A stretch of DNA of 64,000 nt from Strix aluco (taxonomy: Eukaryota > Chordata > Aves > Strigiformes > Strigidae), in the NCBI RefSeq assembly GCF_031877795.1, contig NC_133971.1, positions 7,582,784 through 7,646,783 on the forward strand, in the 5' to 3' direction. The notes below the pieces were generated by a model, which saw only the letters and a program-made list of their open reading frames with translations, was not told the DNA's origin and ran no database searches. Positions within the stretch are counted from its first letter, which is position 1; the number at the start of each line of letters is the position of its first letter. The position numbers and the translations under genes are program-made. Below, piece by piece: positions 51,250 through 64,000 of the stretch.

Positions 51250-54200
51250 ATTTTTATTATTGATTTGCACTTATATCGTGCATTCAGGAAAATGGTTAGT
51301 AGTTATATGTATTTTTCCTATACATGTATTTTTTTATTTAATTCGACTGAGATTATGTCTGTAGTACAGGAGATATCTAAGTCTAGCAGAGAAAATGGCA
51401 TGCTCTATGCAAGTCTGAAGAAGACAATGCATATTATTTCTCCCAAGAATCAGAATTTGACTAGTATTGCCAGTGCCTGTGAGTTCCTCAGGAAGATATA
51501 ACTCCTGTTTAAATAAAGAACACAAATTCCAATTTGTATCATTGACAGAAGCTTATTCTTAAAACTGGACTCTGGTAAATCATCTTTGGGAAGTGGGCCT
51601 GGAAGATTTACGAGAAAACATGACCTTTCCCCCAGGATATGCTGCTTCAGTTGTTTTTTCAAAGTTTTAAAAAAACATATTTGTTTATGCAATCTCTTCA
51701 CCATTCTTTCAGAGGTTAAACTAAACACCTCAAAGCATTTAGTTTTATTTTCAGTGAACAAAGTATTCTAATTTCCAATAATTTTCATGTAGATCTGGGT
51801 TAGTTAGCCCCAATCCCCGTATTTCTTCGCCTTTTCCCCTCCTGTCTAAAGATAAATGCAATGTTGCATCTATGTCTTCTCACTTGGTAAAAAGATCTCA
51901 TCCGCTTGCATGGTTTTCTGTTGCAAAGCACTATCTTCTTTGTACTTTAGTCACATATGTGAGATCGGAAACATGGGTGTGTTTCAAGTTTAAGAGTAAT
52001 TTGTTTCATGTCCTGTATCTTGTTTAAATAATTTTATACTTGAACTTTGTTATTCTGTTTCCTTCATGCCTTTGAAATGCAATACACTTTTATCAAACTT
52101 TCCTTCTAGAGAAAGGTGCTGACGGATTGTCAGAAATTTCAATATTTTTTTACTGAATTTCCCTCAAACAGAAATAGGGAGAGACCACACAGTGAGGGCA
52201 TTTTTTTTTCTCCATCAGGAATACATTGCGATTTCCTCAGTTATTCCAAGTCCCCACTAATTAGTTGCACAACACGAGAATATAATGAAATATGTGCTGA
52301 CACCCAGCTGGGACAGGAGGCAGATCATCAAGTATAGTCTTATCTTATCTCAGGGAGTGGCTCTCCTCCATCTCTGAATTAATTTATGTGAGAGTTGCAG
52401 GACAGGCTGTCATGACTGCAACAGGTTTTTTCCCTCCCAAAATACAGTGGGAGATTGTTTGACTGTAAATCAAAATCAATTATGAGGTTTGTGATGGAGG
52501 TTTTTGTGCTGCTTTCTTTTGTGTGTTTTTAGCAGATGGTTCTTGTGCCTTTTCACAGGATAGCATCCCCATCCTACACTGTGGAAATATTTGCTTATGA
52601 CTAATCTGCATAGAACTATTATTGTTATACCTAAGTGTCTGAGAAACAATACATATATTTTCACAGCAGCTCTATGTGTTTATAATTCTGTTTCACATGT
52701 GCCATCTTTACTGCAAGGAATTGACTGCCAGTCAAAATCTTGTCCTGAAAACTAGAAGCCATATCAAAATCCCCTTGATGACATTACGACTTCAATGACC
52801 CCAGGCACTCATCAGCATCTCCACCAGCCTCGGATTTTTGGGAGCTTCTAAATCCTGTGTCACTTTAAGGGACAAATCTGGTCTGTACATCTGATTAAAT
52901 CAGAGGAATTGTGTGCAGTTTGTATTTAGAAAGAGGTGTGAGGCACAACAGTATAATTACAATGCTTCATAAATAACCAGAGCAGTGTACCTATTGACTA
53001 CAGCGTGTACCACAGCCTAACAGGTAAAGCTAACAGCCTCAGACAGGTTATTATATTTAGCCATGTCACATATCTGCTGGCAAGCCTGCACTGTGTTGTT
53101 TACTGTTTTCACATAACCTTCATCCCTTGTATTAATGCAATGTGATGGCAAAGTCCTATCCTTTGTAACATCAGCTATTGATTGACTAGCTGCATATTTT
53201 TCTACCTTCAAGCCTTTTCCAATGATCAAGGATGCACAACAGATAGAAGCAACATACCAGCCAGAAAGTTACACTCTGGATGAGCACAATATTGTGGTCT
53301 GGGATTGGAAGGTAAGCACAGAGTGCTCTTTGCTAGGCACTTGATATTAATTTGTTCTGGAGGAGCCGAGAAGTACACAGGAGCTCTGCGAGGGTGAGGA
53401 ATGATAGAAGCTGCTCTCTGTGATTTCCTTGTGAGACAAACTGTGCTTGCTGAAGCTGTTAAAAGCTAAAGGTTATTTGGCTACTGATTCAGTGCTTCTC
53501 GCATCCTTTGCTTTGCCCTTGCAACAGCTATTGGATAAAAGAGTGCTCGATCCTGAGGGCAGCTGAGCAGAGAAGCCTTCTGCAGAATGTGGTGTGCAAA
53601 CAATACCCTGGGTGGCTGTGGGTAGCTTGGCATCCTTGACTTGCAGGCTGAACTACACTGTGTGCCTGAGTATAAGGTTGTAACAGAAACTGAAGCCTGT
53701 GAACAGAAAGATAAATAAACCACCTGGAAAAAGAAATGGATGAACACAGGGGGAATGGAATCAGTTTGAAAAGGCAAAGAGACTTCCTTGGTAACTCAGA
53801 TGGTGAAGGCTTTGTGCCATGGCTGATCTGGGAAACACAGGGAAGTTGTACCTTACTTACTCTGTTGAATGAGTATGAGTACCCCCTCCTCACTCTTATT
53901 TATGACTGTCTTTCAGATGTGCAATGATGAGCTTTAATCCCTAAAGCAGACCCTCTCAGTATGGACAGTTTCATTGTCTCATGCTCCCTTGTTCAGGCAG
54001 CATCAGCAGTTTTCTCACCCTTTCAGGGTCTGATACATTAAAAGAGTCTGTACCTTTGGGACAGAATGATTGGCTTTTGGACACGTGATCAAAGGCAGAT
54101 TTGGTGCTCATAAAATTGTTTTCCTTTTTGAGTTTTAATGAAGTCCCACAATGCAAGTATTTTTCTTGTTGACAAATTTATCTTCCATTGTGGCTGCGTG

Positions 54201-57200
54201 CCTTATCCCCCAAGAAATTCTTGCATTGTTGGATCACAGAAAAGGTTTCCCTTACCCTGAAGCAGGCTCTACTTTACCTGACAGATGCTTCTCAAAGAGC
54301 TCTTAAAAGCCTCCAACACTGGAGATGCCACAGCCTGCGTAGGTTAACTACCTAAAAAAAAAAAATAATCAGAGTAAGACAGAATTTTTTTTTTTAAAAA
54401 AAAACTAATGTTTAACTACACATCTCTTCTTACAATTGAAGCCCAGCACTCCTTGTTCTAACATTTTCATCCCCAAATTTTGCAGTTCTGTAAGCAGAAG
54501 TTCAGTTTCTGTCTTTACCGGTAAGTTCCTCAGCTTTTTAAACCCAGTCACTCCTGCAGAAAAGGTGACTCTGCTGAGAAGGTGACCTGACAAGCATCAA
54601 TCATAGCATCACGTGGCTGCTGCCTGCAGGAACTGGGAGACGACAGCTGGCCTGATCTTCTGCTCCTTAGGTAGGACCTTCTGACTGCAGCGTGGCATTG
54701 CCATCGCAGGGACCATCATTTGTGACTGTCAAATGCAAAGGGTCTAGGGGAACATGAAAGTTAGAAGGTCTTATGAGAAGAAAAACATCATCTGGACTGC
54801 TGTGGAATGGTGACTGTAATTCTTTTTATCAATATGGTTTAACTCCTAATTCAATAAATGCCTCTTGCCACAAGGGTGGGCTATAATTCTGAACATACAT
54901 GCATATAATACTGCAGCACAAACTGAGTCCATGTTACCCCTTGCACAGGTAGTCAGTCCACATACAATCAAACCAGCACAAACAGACTTGCACAAAAACC
55001 TGGTGCACAAGTTCAGCAAACAAAGTTTTTACATAATGAGGGTGCATAATGAATAAGACACTTTATTTGACAGGAAACAAGACCATTTTGTTTTGGTTTT
55101 CATTTTTTTTTTCCTCTAAAATTATAATGATTTCTAAGTAATGCATTGCTTCAAAACAAGCACATCAAAAAGATCCATTTTGTAAGAGTCTGAATGGAAT
55201 GGTCTCAACCTAAAAAAAATTCTCATCAAAGCTACTTGTCAAACCTGACCTCAAATCATTAACGGATTCAGCTGTTTTTTTCCCCCACAGAAAATGTCAA
55301 CCTGTCCTAACAATAAGTTTGCACCATCACCACCTCTGTGGATTCAGAGAAATGTAATTATCCCAGCCAAAGGTATCGTTAAAGGCATAATGTTTTTCTA
55401 AGAACACTGTACCAGAAATACCATGCTGTGATTCAGTTTCATTGCAGACTATCATTAGGCCTCCACTGTAAGGATTTAATTTTCTTCATGGAAATTTAAC
55501 CACTGCTCAGCCTAAAAAATGAAAGTGCATACTTTTCTTTTGTAAGAGTTTCCTAAGGGTCTTCTCTTGTGCTCATGATGATAGAAATCCATTTTCTCGT
55601 AGATGCCTATGGTGCTACCGCAGTGCAGCTGGGAAGGGGAAAGAATAATTTTTCAAGATCAGAAGAACTTTTGTGATTATCAGTTTTAACCCTTGAAAAG
55701 GAATTGAGCACTTGCCTGAACTGATCAGGTGTGCTGGAAGGAAAACACCTGCATTAGGAAAGCATTGCCTTGCATTCAGAACTACGTAGAGAGAGTATGG
55801 TCTGGAGACGATAAAGGAGTTCCAAGGGTTAAGGAACCCAAGTTAAAAAAAAAACCAACAAAACTCTTATTTCTGGCCTGCATTTGTTTGTCTTCAGTTT
55901 GAATCCTTGGCCTTTGTTACTACTTTTATCAGTTTGTTGTAGAAATTTCTACTCATTATGTGTTCTACAAATAGCTACTTAATAATTAGCTCATTTTTAT
56001 GTCTCTCCATCAGTTTTCTATCATATTTTCAGATTTATTAATCACTTTTTGGCTCTATGCTGAGCTCTTTCCATTTTGTTTCATCCTCAACACCTTCCTG
56101 ATACCAGAACTGTCCTTTCATCCCAGTAATGGTCATACCAGCTCCCCAGCATGGAAGCAGCAGAGCATACCTCTGCTAAATAGCTTATGCATTCAGAGAT
56201 CATGTCAGCCCCTTGGGACTGCAGCAGTTCACTAGAAGTGCACGCCGTGGTCACTAGCTGCCAAGTGCTGGCCCCTTTTGGGAGTCACACAGTTCCCTGA
56301 ACTGTGGGTAGGGAGTGATGACTGCAGTCCTCAGCATGGCCTGGGCATCTTCCTGACCCCAGCAGTCAGGGAGCTAACTATATCTGATATCAACACAGAT
56401 ACACTTCCGAGTAAGATTGTGTGATGGGGTTGTCTGCGATAGCAGGAACCTGGTTAACTTAAGTCTCTATTAGTCCCATCATTTTTTTTTACTATTACTT
56501 TCACTTTCCCTTTAAACTGGAATGCTTCCTAATAAGCGGAGAAGTTTTCTCCTCTGTTGTGGGATTCTGAATGTCCCGATAAAATATTCTTAAATAGTTC
56601 CCAATTATAATTTATGGTTTTCTTTTTTTTTTTTTTTTTCTTCCCTCTGCTAAGTGGTTTATAACTGCACCAACTTTGCGGAATTTTCAAGTTCTTTCAA
56701 TGCACTATAAGCTATGTGTGAATTTGGACTGTAGTAACACATAAGGCAGAAATAGCTGCATCTAAACCTGCACTGATTTTTAGTTCTGTGAACACGTCTT
56801 CTTCAGGTGTCCAAACGAGGTCTGATTTCTGTTGGACACAACACTTTTTTTGACATATAAACCCAATAACTTTATTTTATAGATTTCAGCAAGATTCTTA
56901 GGATTTGTGGCATGTGTCACTCAAACAATACTCTGATAGTAATAATACAGCTTTTCCAAAATGTAATGGATAGGCACATTAAGAGTCAGACAGCTTCTTC
57001 ATTACTAATTTGATGACGTTGGGATTTTGACACATTGTGTAAGAAATATTCATAGATGTGATCTAAACTGAACTGTTTTGGGGTAAGTCTATAATGAAGC
57101 TGGAGCACCATATATATTCTGTATGCAGATCAGCAGAAGCTGACACATCAGGAGACACAGCAGTCCAAAGGGACTAAATGAGAACTGGTATTTTGCAGTG

Positions 57201-58884
57201 GGGAAATACAAAATAGAGTGGCTCACATCCACAGACTAGGACAGCCCTGACCTTGTTGCAGGCTGATGGAAAGAAGAGCAGGCAGGGAATATCAGGGAGA
57301 GAAGAGCATGAGCTTCTCAAATCCCTTAGCAGATGGCAGAAATACAAAAACAGGACCTCATGAGCGCTGCAGTGCCAGACTGTGCTGTAACTGGGACAGT
57401 GCACCTACTTCTGCTGCACATGGCATCACTGTTGTGAGTGCCAAGGTTGCTGGATCTCATGGAATGGTCCTATTCAAGTGATTTATCTCCTGCCTTTCCT
57501 TACCATAGTCAGAGCTGATTTGCTCTACTGTCACCCAACACTTATAACATGTCTGTCTTCCTCTCCTTTGCAGGTAGCGTGGTCCTCAGCAATGACCACA
57601 ACTGGGTATCCTTTCACTGATGAAGGTGGAGGGTAAGATACACATGTTTCAACTGGTATCAAGCATCAGGTGGATTTTCTACAGGTAAAGTGACAGGGAA
57701 GGTTTTGGGTTTTTTCTTATTAGTCAAGTGTGCTGCAAGACAATTTAAAGGTTCCCGGTATTTCAATCTAACAGCTTTACAAGATGCTTGGACAATTTAC
57801 CTTACACATTTTCACCTTATTATGTCATTCTGCTCATACTTTGGATACTGGCTTTGCCTCATGATAACTAGTTAAGATGTCTTTTGTCTGCCTCCAGGAT
57901 TACACATGCTTTTGGGCCAAGGCCGGGGCATGGAACACGGCTCAGTAGCTGTGAGAGAGGAATTTGTCACTGTCAACAAGTCCTTTCAAGTTTTATTTCC
58001 AAGGTCATTGTACTTGTACTATTGCTTGGAGAAAGCAAAAATACTGTTGTACAGGAGAGAAGAAACACAGAGCAGTTGGCTCAGAAACAGCTGTTGTGTA
58101 TCCTCCATGCACCAGGTTCCCTCCTACAGTGAACAGTCTTGATTAATTCCTTACAAGTCATCTTGTGGATCAATGTCTGCAGTGGTTAATTGTGAGGGGA
58201 GTAAATGCAACACTGACTTAAATTAACATCCACTAATCTGTATAGCACGTAGTGTTAAGTGTCTTCAAAAACAAGGTTTCTTCATTCCCATCCTCTCACC
58301 ACATTGGCACCATAAAGGGTAAAAAAATTCAAAGTCAGATTGGCATTGCCTTTCCTAAAGCAGTATTCCCATACATCGTGATGACTTGTGGCCAGTGAAT
58401 CAGCAAAATGTGTCTGAAAGGTCATGATCTTAGAGGTCATAGCCATTATCTCTCTGCTTTCCCCCAAGACATGCTCAGCTACCTGTAACCAGGACATTAA
58501 TGTCCCGCCTGGAGTGTATTTTGGTTTTAATATATGTATCACCTACTATGTCCAGAAGGTGGAGATAAAACCCAGCAGCAAGATTTAGCGGAAGTTGATA
58601 GTGAAAATCTGATGCTGGTTGAGAAACAGACTGAAGGATTGCAGGTACCATTTAAGGTGAAGGGGCTGCTTGGAACTACAGTTTGAACCCCAGGATGAAA
58701 ACAATTGGAGAATGCCTATGTCAGGGCCTTAAACCACTTTCCCCTCTTATGGTTGATACACCTAGATTAAAGTCTCTGTTTAAGGTGAAGGTACTCTCCA
58801 GAAGAAATATGGCTTTTGTACAGCAGATTCCTCACTAACACTAAAAAAGTCCTTCTTTTAAATCAACCACTTAAGAAAACTCTG
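51250..58884. other. Region upstream of CKMT2, no coding exon recognised
   Basis: This should hold the CKMT2 promoter and possibly further 5' UTR exons, and perhaps the 3' UTR of RASGRF2, the expected neighbour. I could not identify any of them. Sequence is AT-rich with short poly-A and poly-T tracts (for example near 54.36 and 56.62 kb). Confidence 0.4.
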
Positions 58885-58885
58885 A

Positions 58886-59600
58886 CAGAATCACAGAATC
58901 ATCTAGGTTGGAAAGGACCTTGAAGATCATCTAGTCCAACCGTTAACCTAGCACTGCCAGTTCCCATCTACACCAGATCCCTCAGCTCTATGTCGACCCG
59001 ACTCTTAAACACCTCCAGGGATGGGGACTCCACCACCTCCCTGGGCAGCCCATTCCAACGCCTAACAACCCCTTCTGGAAAGAAATACTTACTAATATCC
59101 AGTCTAAACCTTCCCTGGAGCAACTTGAGGCCATTCCCTCTTGTCCTATTGCCTGTTACTTGGTTAAAGAGGCTCATCCCCAGCTCTCTGCAACCTCCTT
59201 TCAGGTAGTTGTAGAGGGCGATGAGGTCTCCCCTCAGCCTCCTCTTCTCCAGACTAAACAACCCCAGTTCCCTCAGCCGCTCCTCATACGACCTGTGCTC
59301 CAGACCCTTCACCAGCTTCGTTGCCCTTCTCTGGACACGCTCGAGTCATTCAATGTCCTTTTTGTAGCGAGGGGCCCAAAACTGAACACAGTAATTGAGG
59401 TGCGGCCTCACCAGTGCCGAGTACAGGGGTAAGATCCCTTCCCTGTCCCTGCTGGCCACGCTATTTCTGATACAAGCCAGGATGCCATTGGCCTTCTTGG
59501 CCACCTGGGCACACTGCTGGCTCATGTTCAGTTGGCTATCAATCAACACCCCCACCCCCAGGACATAGCTGCTCTGGCCAGAGGCTGCAGAGAGTCTCCA
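58886..59600 (-). mobile_element. CR1 LINE, 5'-truncated, well preserved
   Basis: The left end carries the avian CR1 tail of repeated ATTCTGTG units (minus strand). Upstream, two minus-strand frames (59312-58968 and about 59600-59346) encode the C-terminal part of the CR1 reverse transcriptase polyprotein, with segments such as [18 protein letters not shown] and [10 protein letters not shown]. One stop codon (59343-59341) separates them. The 5' break is near 59.6 kb. The low level of damage suggests a relatively young copy. Confidence 0.9.
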
Positions 59601-62580
59601 GGACATTTGATTCACAGCTACCACCATGCTCGGACTGCCTCAGCCGTGTCCCATTGCACACAGAGATCCTGGGATGTGCATACTGGTGGAGCTGCTGCAT
59701 CCCTCTCTGGGAACTTCAGAGGAGAGTGAATCATCAGAAATGCACAAACCGCTTCTTTATCCTTTAAGGAACTTGTGAACTTTACTACTACTTTTACTAT
59801 TTTAAAAAATAATGCTTTTGCTATTAATTCTTCACTTTCCTGAACTTCTTTTAAAGAGGAAGTTGTCAGCTCCATTTTTCTCTTAATGTATTTGAAAACA
59901 GGTATTGGTTATCCTATATTTCACACTAGGCAGCACATGTGCTTTTAGCCAAGGAGGGAAGGAAGGTACAAGGGTTACAGTGACATTTCTAGAAATAGAA
60001 CTGGATTAAATATTTGAACCATGCCTTGGGTGGTATTAATTGCCACACCATGTGATCCTGAGTGACATTTTAGAGGTATGGCAGAGTGATAGCTAAAGTT
60101 CACACAGGCTCATAATGACAGATAATGTATACGCACATCTTAAACTTTAAGCTGTTTAGCTAACGGTATCACTGCAGTGAGCTGAACTTTCACGTGGTGG
60201 AGGGAGAAGGAGGCAGGTCTTTTATATTTGAGAAGTAAGTCCTTTGAGTCATCCTTAGCTTGAGTTAAAGGCTACAGATGCCAGTGGAAAGTTTTCTCTG
60301 CCCGTCTATGGAAGTTGCTGGCACCTTAGAAATATCTGCAATAAATGTCAGAAGTGACTACATGCATGAGAGACCATTTTTAGATGCCCAGAAAACAGTT
60401 TACCTTGCTCTTGGTTTGCTGCATCACTCTACAGGTTCAGAAGATAAGATGTAAATTAAAAAAATAATTCTTATAAAGCAATATTGGTGGTTTTTTTCAG
60501 TTTCTTATAGTGACCCTGAGAAAGACTCAAACCTTTTTGACTAGTTTGGGTTTAAGATACAGTCTCCAGAGTGCAGAAACAATGTCAGTGCAGATATCAT
60601 TCTAACTGTGCCTTAATCACAGCATGGAATATCTCTATGAAAAATCAATTAAATTTCACTTTCTTTCTTATTGTAATGCCAGAGGTTAGTGAATGGTTAT
60701 AAAAATCTAATAATCTGGAAAAAAATATCAAAACTATGCATCTATGGATAGATCCATATAGAGAAGACATGGAAAAGACTGTGACTCTTCACAGATCAGA
60801 AAACTACCCATTAGTAACTATCCCTTAGTACCAACATGATTTTTGATTTCTATCAGCTGAAGGTCTGGCCAGTCAGACCTGACCAGGTGAGACTCAGAAG
60901 CCCAGATTCTACTGCTGAAGCCCAACCATGGTGTGGGGAGTGCTTGCCCTTCTGAATCAGTCCGACACTATTTTACAGCATAAAACCCTCATGTCCACAA
61001 TGCAGAGAGCTACTATCAAAATCACAAACAAACCTTATTGAATTAGAGATGTTTTCTCTGAACTTGTTACACATCTGCAAAGGGACTTATTTTTCCCTTA
61101 CTTAAACTGTTACTTAAGGGTCAGCATTTGAAGCAGCTGCATAGTGGGCTGACACATTTTTTCCTGCACCAGGTAGTTATGCGAATCAATAAATTATAAC
61201 CAAATTACACCATATCCTGTGGTGCTTTGAATTAATTTTTAATAACGCTTATATCTGAAATGCCAGCATCTGAGGCTAGAAAAGCAATACAGGTAGTTAA
61301 ACTGACCTTGAGGCTGAAGGTAGAGACGTCCTGCTGCCTGCAGCGAGCCCAGAGTGTAAAGGGAATAACAACTTGGTGCACCGACAGGAGCCCAGGTAAT
61401 ATGAGACGGTGAAAAGGAGGTGAGGGAAACGAAAATAATTGCTGCAGTGGCCAATCCTATTTCACTGGGTTACATGAATGACATTTGCTTGCACAAGGGT
61501 GCCCTTGATCTAAGCGGGATGTGGCAGGAGGGGGGCATGTAGCAGTTGGGTGATAGCAACATCACCTTTCAAACACTTACCAAGGGGGAAGAGTTCACGT
61601 CAGCAAATGGTTGGCCAGATGCTTAACTGCAATGAGATGCACCTCCACTGATCCACCCCCAAGGGCCCATTTAGTAACAGCCAAAAGAGAAAGGTCAAGA
61701 GCAGCTTCTATGCTGGATTGCTTTGCCTGCCTGAACACCTACTGAGAGACACAGAGAGCAGGATAAATCCACCTGCATGCATCCCACATGGAAACGGATC
61801 AGAGCAGGGAATGAGACCCAGAATGAGCTGAGATCACAGTGGGCATTTCTTTTCTCCCCCTTTACTTTTTAATTCACTACATTAGTTCTTGACTCTTTGT
61901 AAGGCAGAGGGGTCCAGAAACATGAAATGTAAAAGGAGGATATCTGAAGCCTACCATTTAGAATTACTATAGCTACACAGTGATAAAGTACTGGAAGAAA
62001 TAACACCTGATATTTTGGAAAGTAAAAAAAGAATAATCAATTTCATTCACCTAGCTCCACTCCCACCAAAGCTGAGCATTTATCAAGGCTGACAGAGGAA
62101 CACAGAGGCCAGTACTCTGCGGCTTTTAAAAAGACTTTAAAATACTTCTTCCTTTGTACATTTAAAATTCCTTAAATTATTCATAGCAATTTCCTAAACT
62201 CAGATCTCAGATTTTTGAAACTTTAAAAAGCATAGACATATCTTCCCAAAATGTCATGACTTGTTTGGACTAATGAGAGCCATGCATGCCCACCATAGTT
62301 ATAAACAAAACAGCCCCTCTAGATCAATGCATCTGGACTACCAAGTATTTGAAACACCCTCTCTTTACCACACCTGCTTTTATCTACCCAACACTATGTT
62401 TCTGGTATTGGCAGAAAAAAAAAATCCAGTTGAGGATCTCTTAAGGTATCATAAGTACAGAAATATGAGCATAACAAGTCTGTCCTTGTGCAGGAACTGG
62501 CAAAGGAAACAGAAACCAGTTTTTGCTTTTGTACTCATTGAGAGCTACTTTGTGGCTGTGTCACATCTTTTGTTCTTGCT
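59601..62580. other. Noncoding region, nothing recognised
   Basis: AT-rich sequence without recognisable exons, RNAs or clear repeats. Confidence 0.4.
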
Positions 62581-62587
62581 GTAAGCC

Positions 62588-62776
62588 CTACAGCCTGCAT
62601 TTAATGCAGAACTTTGTGGTGGCCACTGTCATGTCTTGGTCAGCAATGCAGCTCCCACACTCCAGTTCAGCAGCTCGCGACTGAGGCGTGTACTTCATTT
62701 TAAATTTTTGACTAAAGGCAGCCTTCTTCATAAAGCCCTTGAACAGACAAAGAACTTCACCTCGAAGTAGGTGATA
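62588..62776 (-). other. Unidentified coding-like segment with paired CxxC motifs
   Basis: A 62-codon minus-strand frame runs from an upstream stop (62779-62777) to TAG at 62590-62588. It is Lys/Arg-rich, then has CGSC and, 13 residues later, CIKC, a spacing like zinc-binding modules such as the first zinc site of a type-1 B-box. A possible acceptor (TTTGTCTGTTCAAG) lies at its start around 62736, and a donor-like GTAGGG begins at 62591. I do not recognise the protein. It might be one exon of an unknown gene, a pseudogene piece, or chance. Confidence 0.25.
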
Positions 62777-62779
62777 CTA

Positions 62780-64000
62780 TGAACTGAAGTGCCTTGCTGT
62801 CTTACACAGATGTTTAAGCTATTTTCCAGCTCAGAGCCTGGAAGAACAGAAGATGCAAACAAAACTCAGCCAGCTAGCTAACACCACAAACACTTGACAA
62901 AGAGCATTAGCAAGTTCCCTTATGACTTCTGAGGAATATATCATTAATACTTAAAAAATAGCTTGGTCTTACTACTGTTCTTTGATCTATTTTATGAGGA
63001 ACTCTGTTACAGAAACAGTTGGGATGCTAAGAACCATCCATAAATAATGCCCTATTTTCATCTCTATCTAACCTAAATATTTATGTGAAATCTCCCAATT
63101 AAAATGCTCTCTCGGTTTCATTGCTTGTGCTGGGGAGGTAGCAGTAGCTGAGTGTTAATTGAATTGCTATTCATATTAATGCCATCTGTCCCTGCACAGG
63201 GAGTTCATCTGAAATTCAGCAATAATTTGTGCCCCATTGGAGTTTGTTTTGGAAGCTGCTGAACAGAGAAGTTACCTATACGGACCAGATAAAGGTAGTT
63301 TTGTTTTATGGAAAGGCCTTTCTGATTAGCACATTTCTTTCAAATAAAATGTCTATAAAGTCAAATTCCATACATGGGAAATAATTTATTAGTAATCAAA
63401 GGAATCAGGACAGAAATTATAAGCCTAGTTATTCTTACTTAGCATATGTATCAAATTAGGAATTAGAGGCTGCTGAGTTTGTTATAAAGAGCTTGCAAGG
63501 ACAGTAATCACTAGCTCTCCTGCTGTTGGAGTCAGAGCTCTGTTATTGTACAGCTGCAAGAGACACTACACACAATATACTTATAAGCCAGCAGCCAGCT
63601 TGCCCCCGATGCAATGGCAATCACTGGTGTTCAAGTTCAATGGGCCTTTGATTTTTGAGATTCCTAAAGGCAGACTTAGAGTAATGCAGTGAAGCATACC
63701 ATCTTGGGAATAAATATAGTTGTTTATCAAATGGTTTCCAGACCTCTTACTGAGAGTTCCCTGTGACTGTGGATGTTCAGTACCCACTTACATAGAGTAT
63801 ATGCATTCACTGAGATCTCAAACTGGAAAAACATTCTGTTTTGATGTGGCATTCAACCACTTACATCCCACTGCAGTTGATGGAATTTATGAAAGTACTT
63901 GGTGCTAAGCATGGACACAAATTCACCATCACCAAGTGCATAAGTAGGCACAGAACAGTCCTCCTACGGTTATGATTACTTATATTAAAGAAAGTCACTT
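62780..64000. other. Noncoding region at window end
   Basis: AT-rich sequence with no exon, RNA or repeat I can support. Confidence 0.35.

Noticed and set aside
53528-53893. 121-codon minus-strand frame upstream of CKMT2
   Set aside because: Low-complexity Ser/Leu-rich chance translation with no domain, overlapping another frame of similar length.
58282-58542. 86-codon minus-strand frame as a RASGRF2 exon
   Set aside because: The translation does not resemble RasGEF, PH or DH domains; no fitting splice structure.

Overview
This is vertebrate nuclear DNA, almost certainly from a bird. Exons are small (66-350 bp) with GT-AG introns. The interspersed repeats are CR1 LINE tails ending in the avian octamer tail and bird-type ERV LTRs. 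The gene order ACOT12 (+), ZCCHC9 (-), CKMT2 (-) is that of human 5q14.1 read backwards, a block carried on the avian Z chromosome. The species cannot be named from this window, and the Z assignment rests on synteny knowledge.

Layout. 1-11.1 kb: the last five recognisable coding exons of ACOT12, which encode its lipid-binding START domain, with a solo LTR in one intron. 11.1-13.9 kb: no gene recognised. 13.9-21.6 kb: complete ZCCHC9 on the minus strand, five coding exons, four CCHC zinc knuckles, starting in a GC-rich CpG-island promoter at about 20.7-21.8 kb. 21.8-34.2 kb: intergenic, holding a broken minus-strand endogenous retrovirus (about 26.7-29.9 kb) and a CR1 fragment (31.7-32.5 kb). 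34.2-51.2 kb: CKMT2, nine coding exons on the minus strand. They splice to a 419-residue protein without a frameshift or stop, and a 1-kb solo LTR lies in one intron. 51.2-64 kb: upstream of CKMT2. A second CR1 (58.9-59.6 kb) is clear. RASGRF2 is expected next by synteny, but none of its exons were recognised.

The three genes do unrelated jobs: cytosolic acetyl-CoA hydrolysis (ACOT12), a nuclear/nucleolar RNA-binding-type zinc-knuckle protein (ZCCHC9), and mitochondrial phosphocreatine production in muscle (CKMT2). They are neighbours by conserved synteny, not an operon. No previously undescribed system is evident. The items most worth checking are a 14-bp candidate microexon just upstream of the CKMT2 start exon, a 29-T homopolymer serving as a CKMT2 polypyrimidine tract, the ZCCHC9 promoter with possible divergent transcription, and a coding-looking Cys-rich segment at 62.6-62.8 kb that I could not identify.
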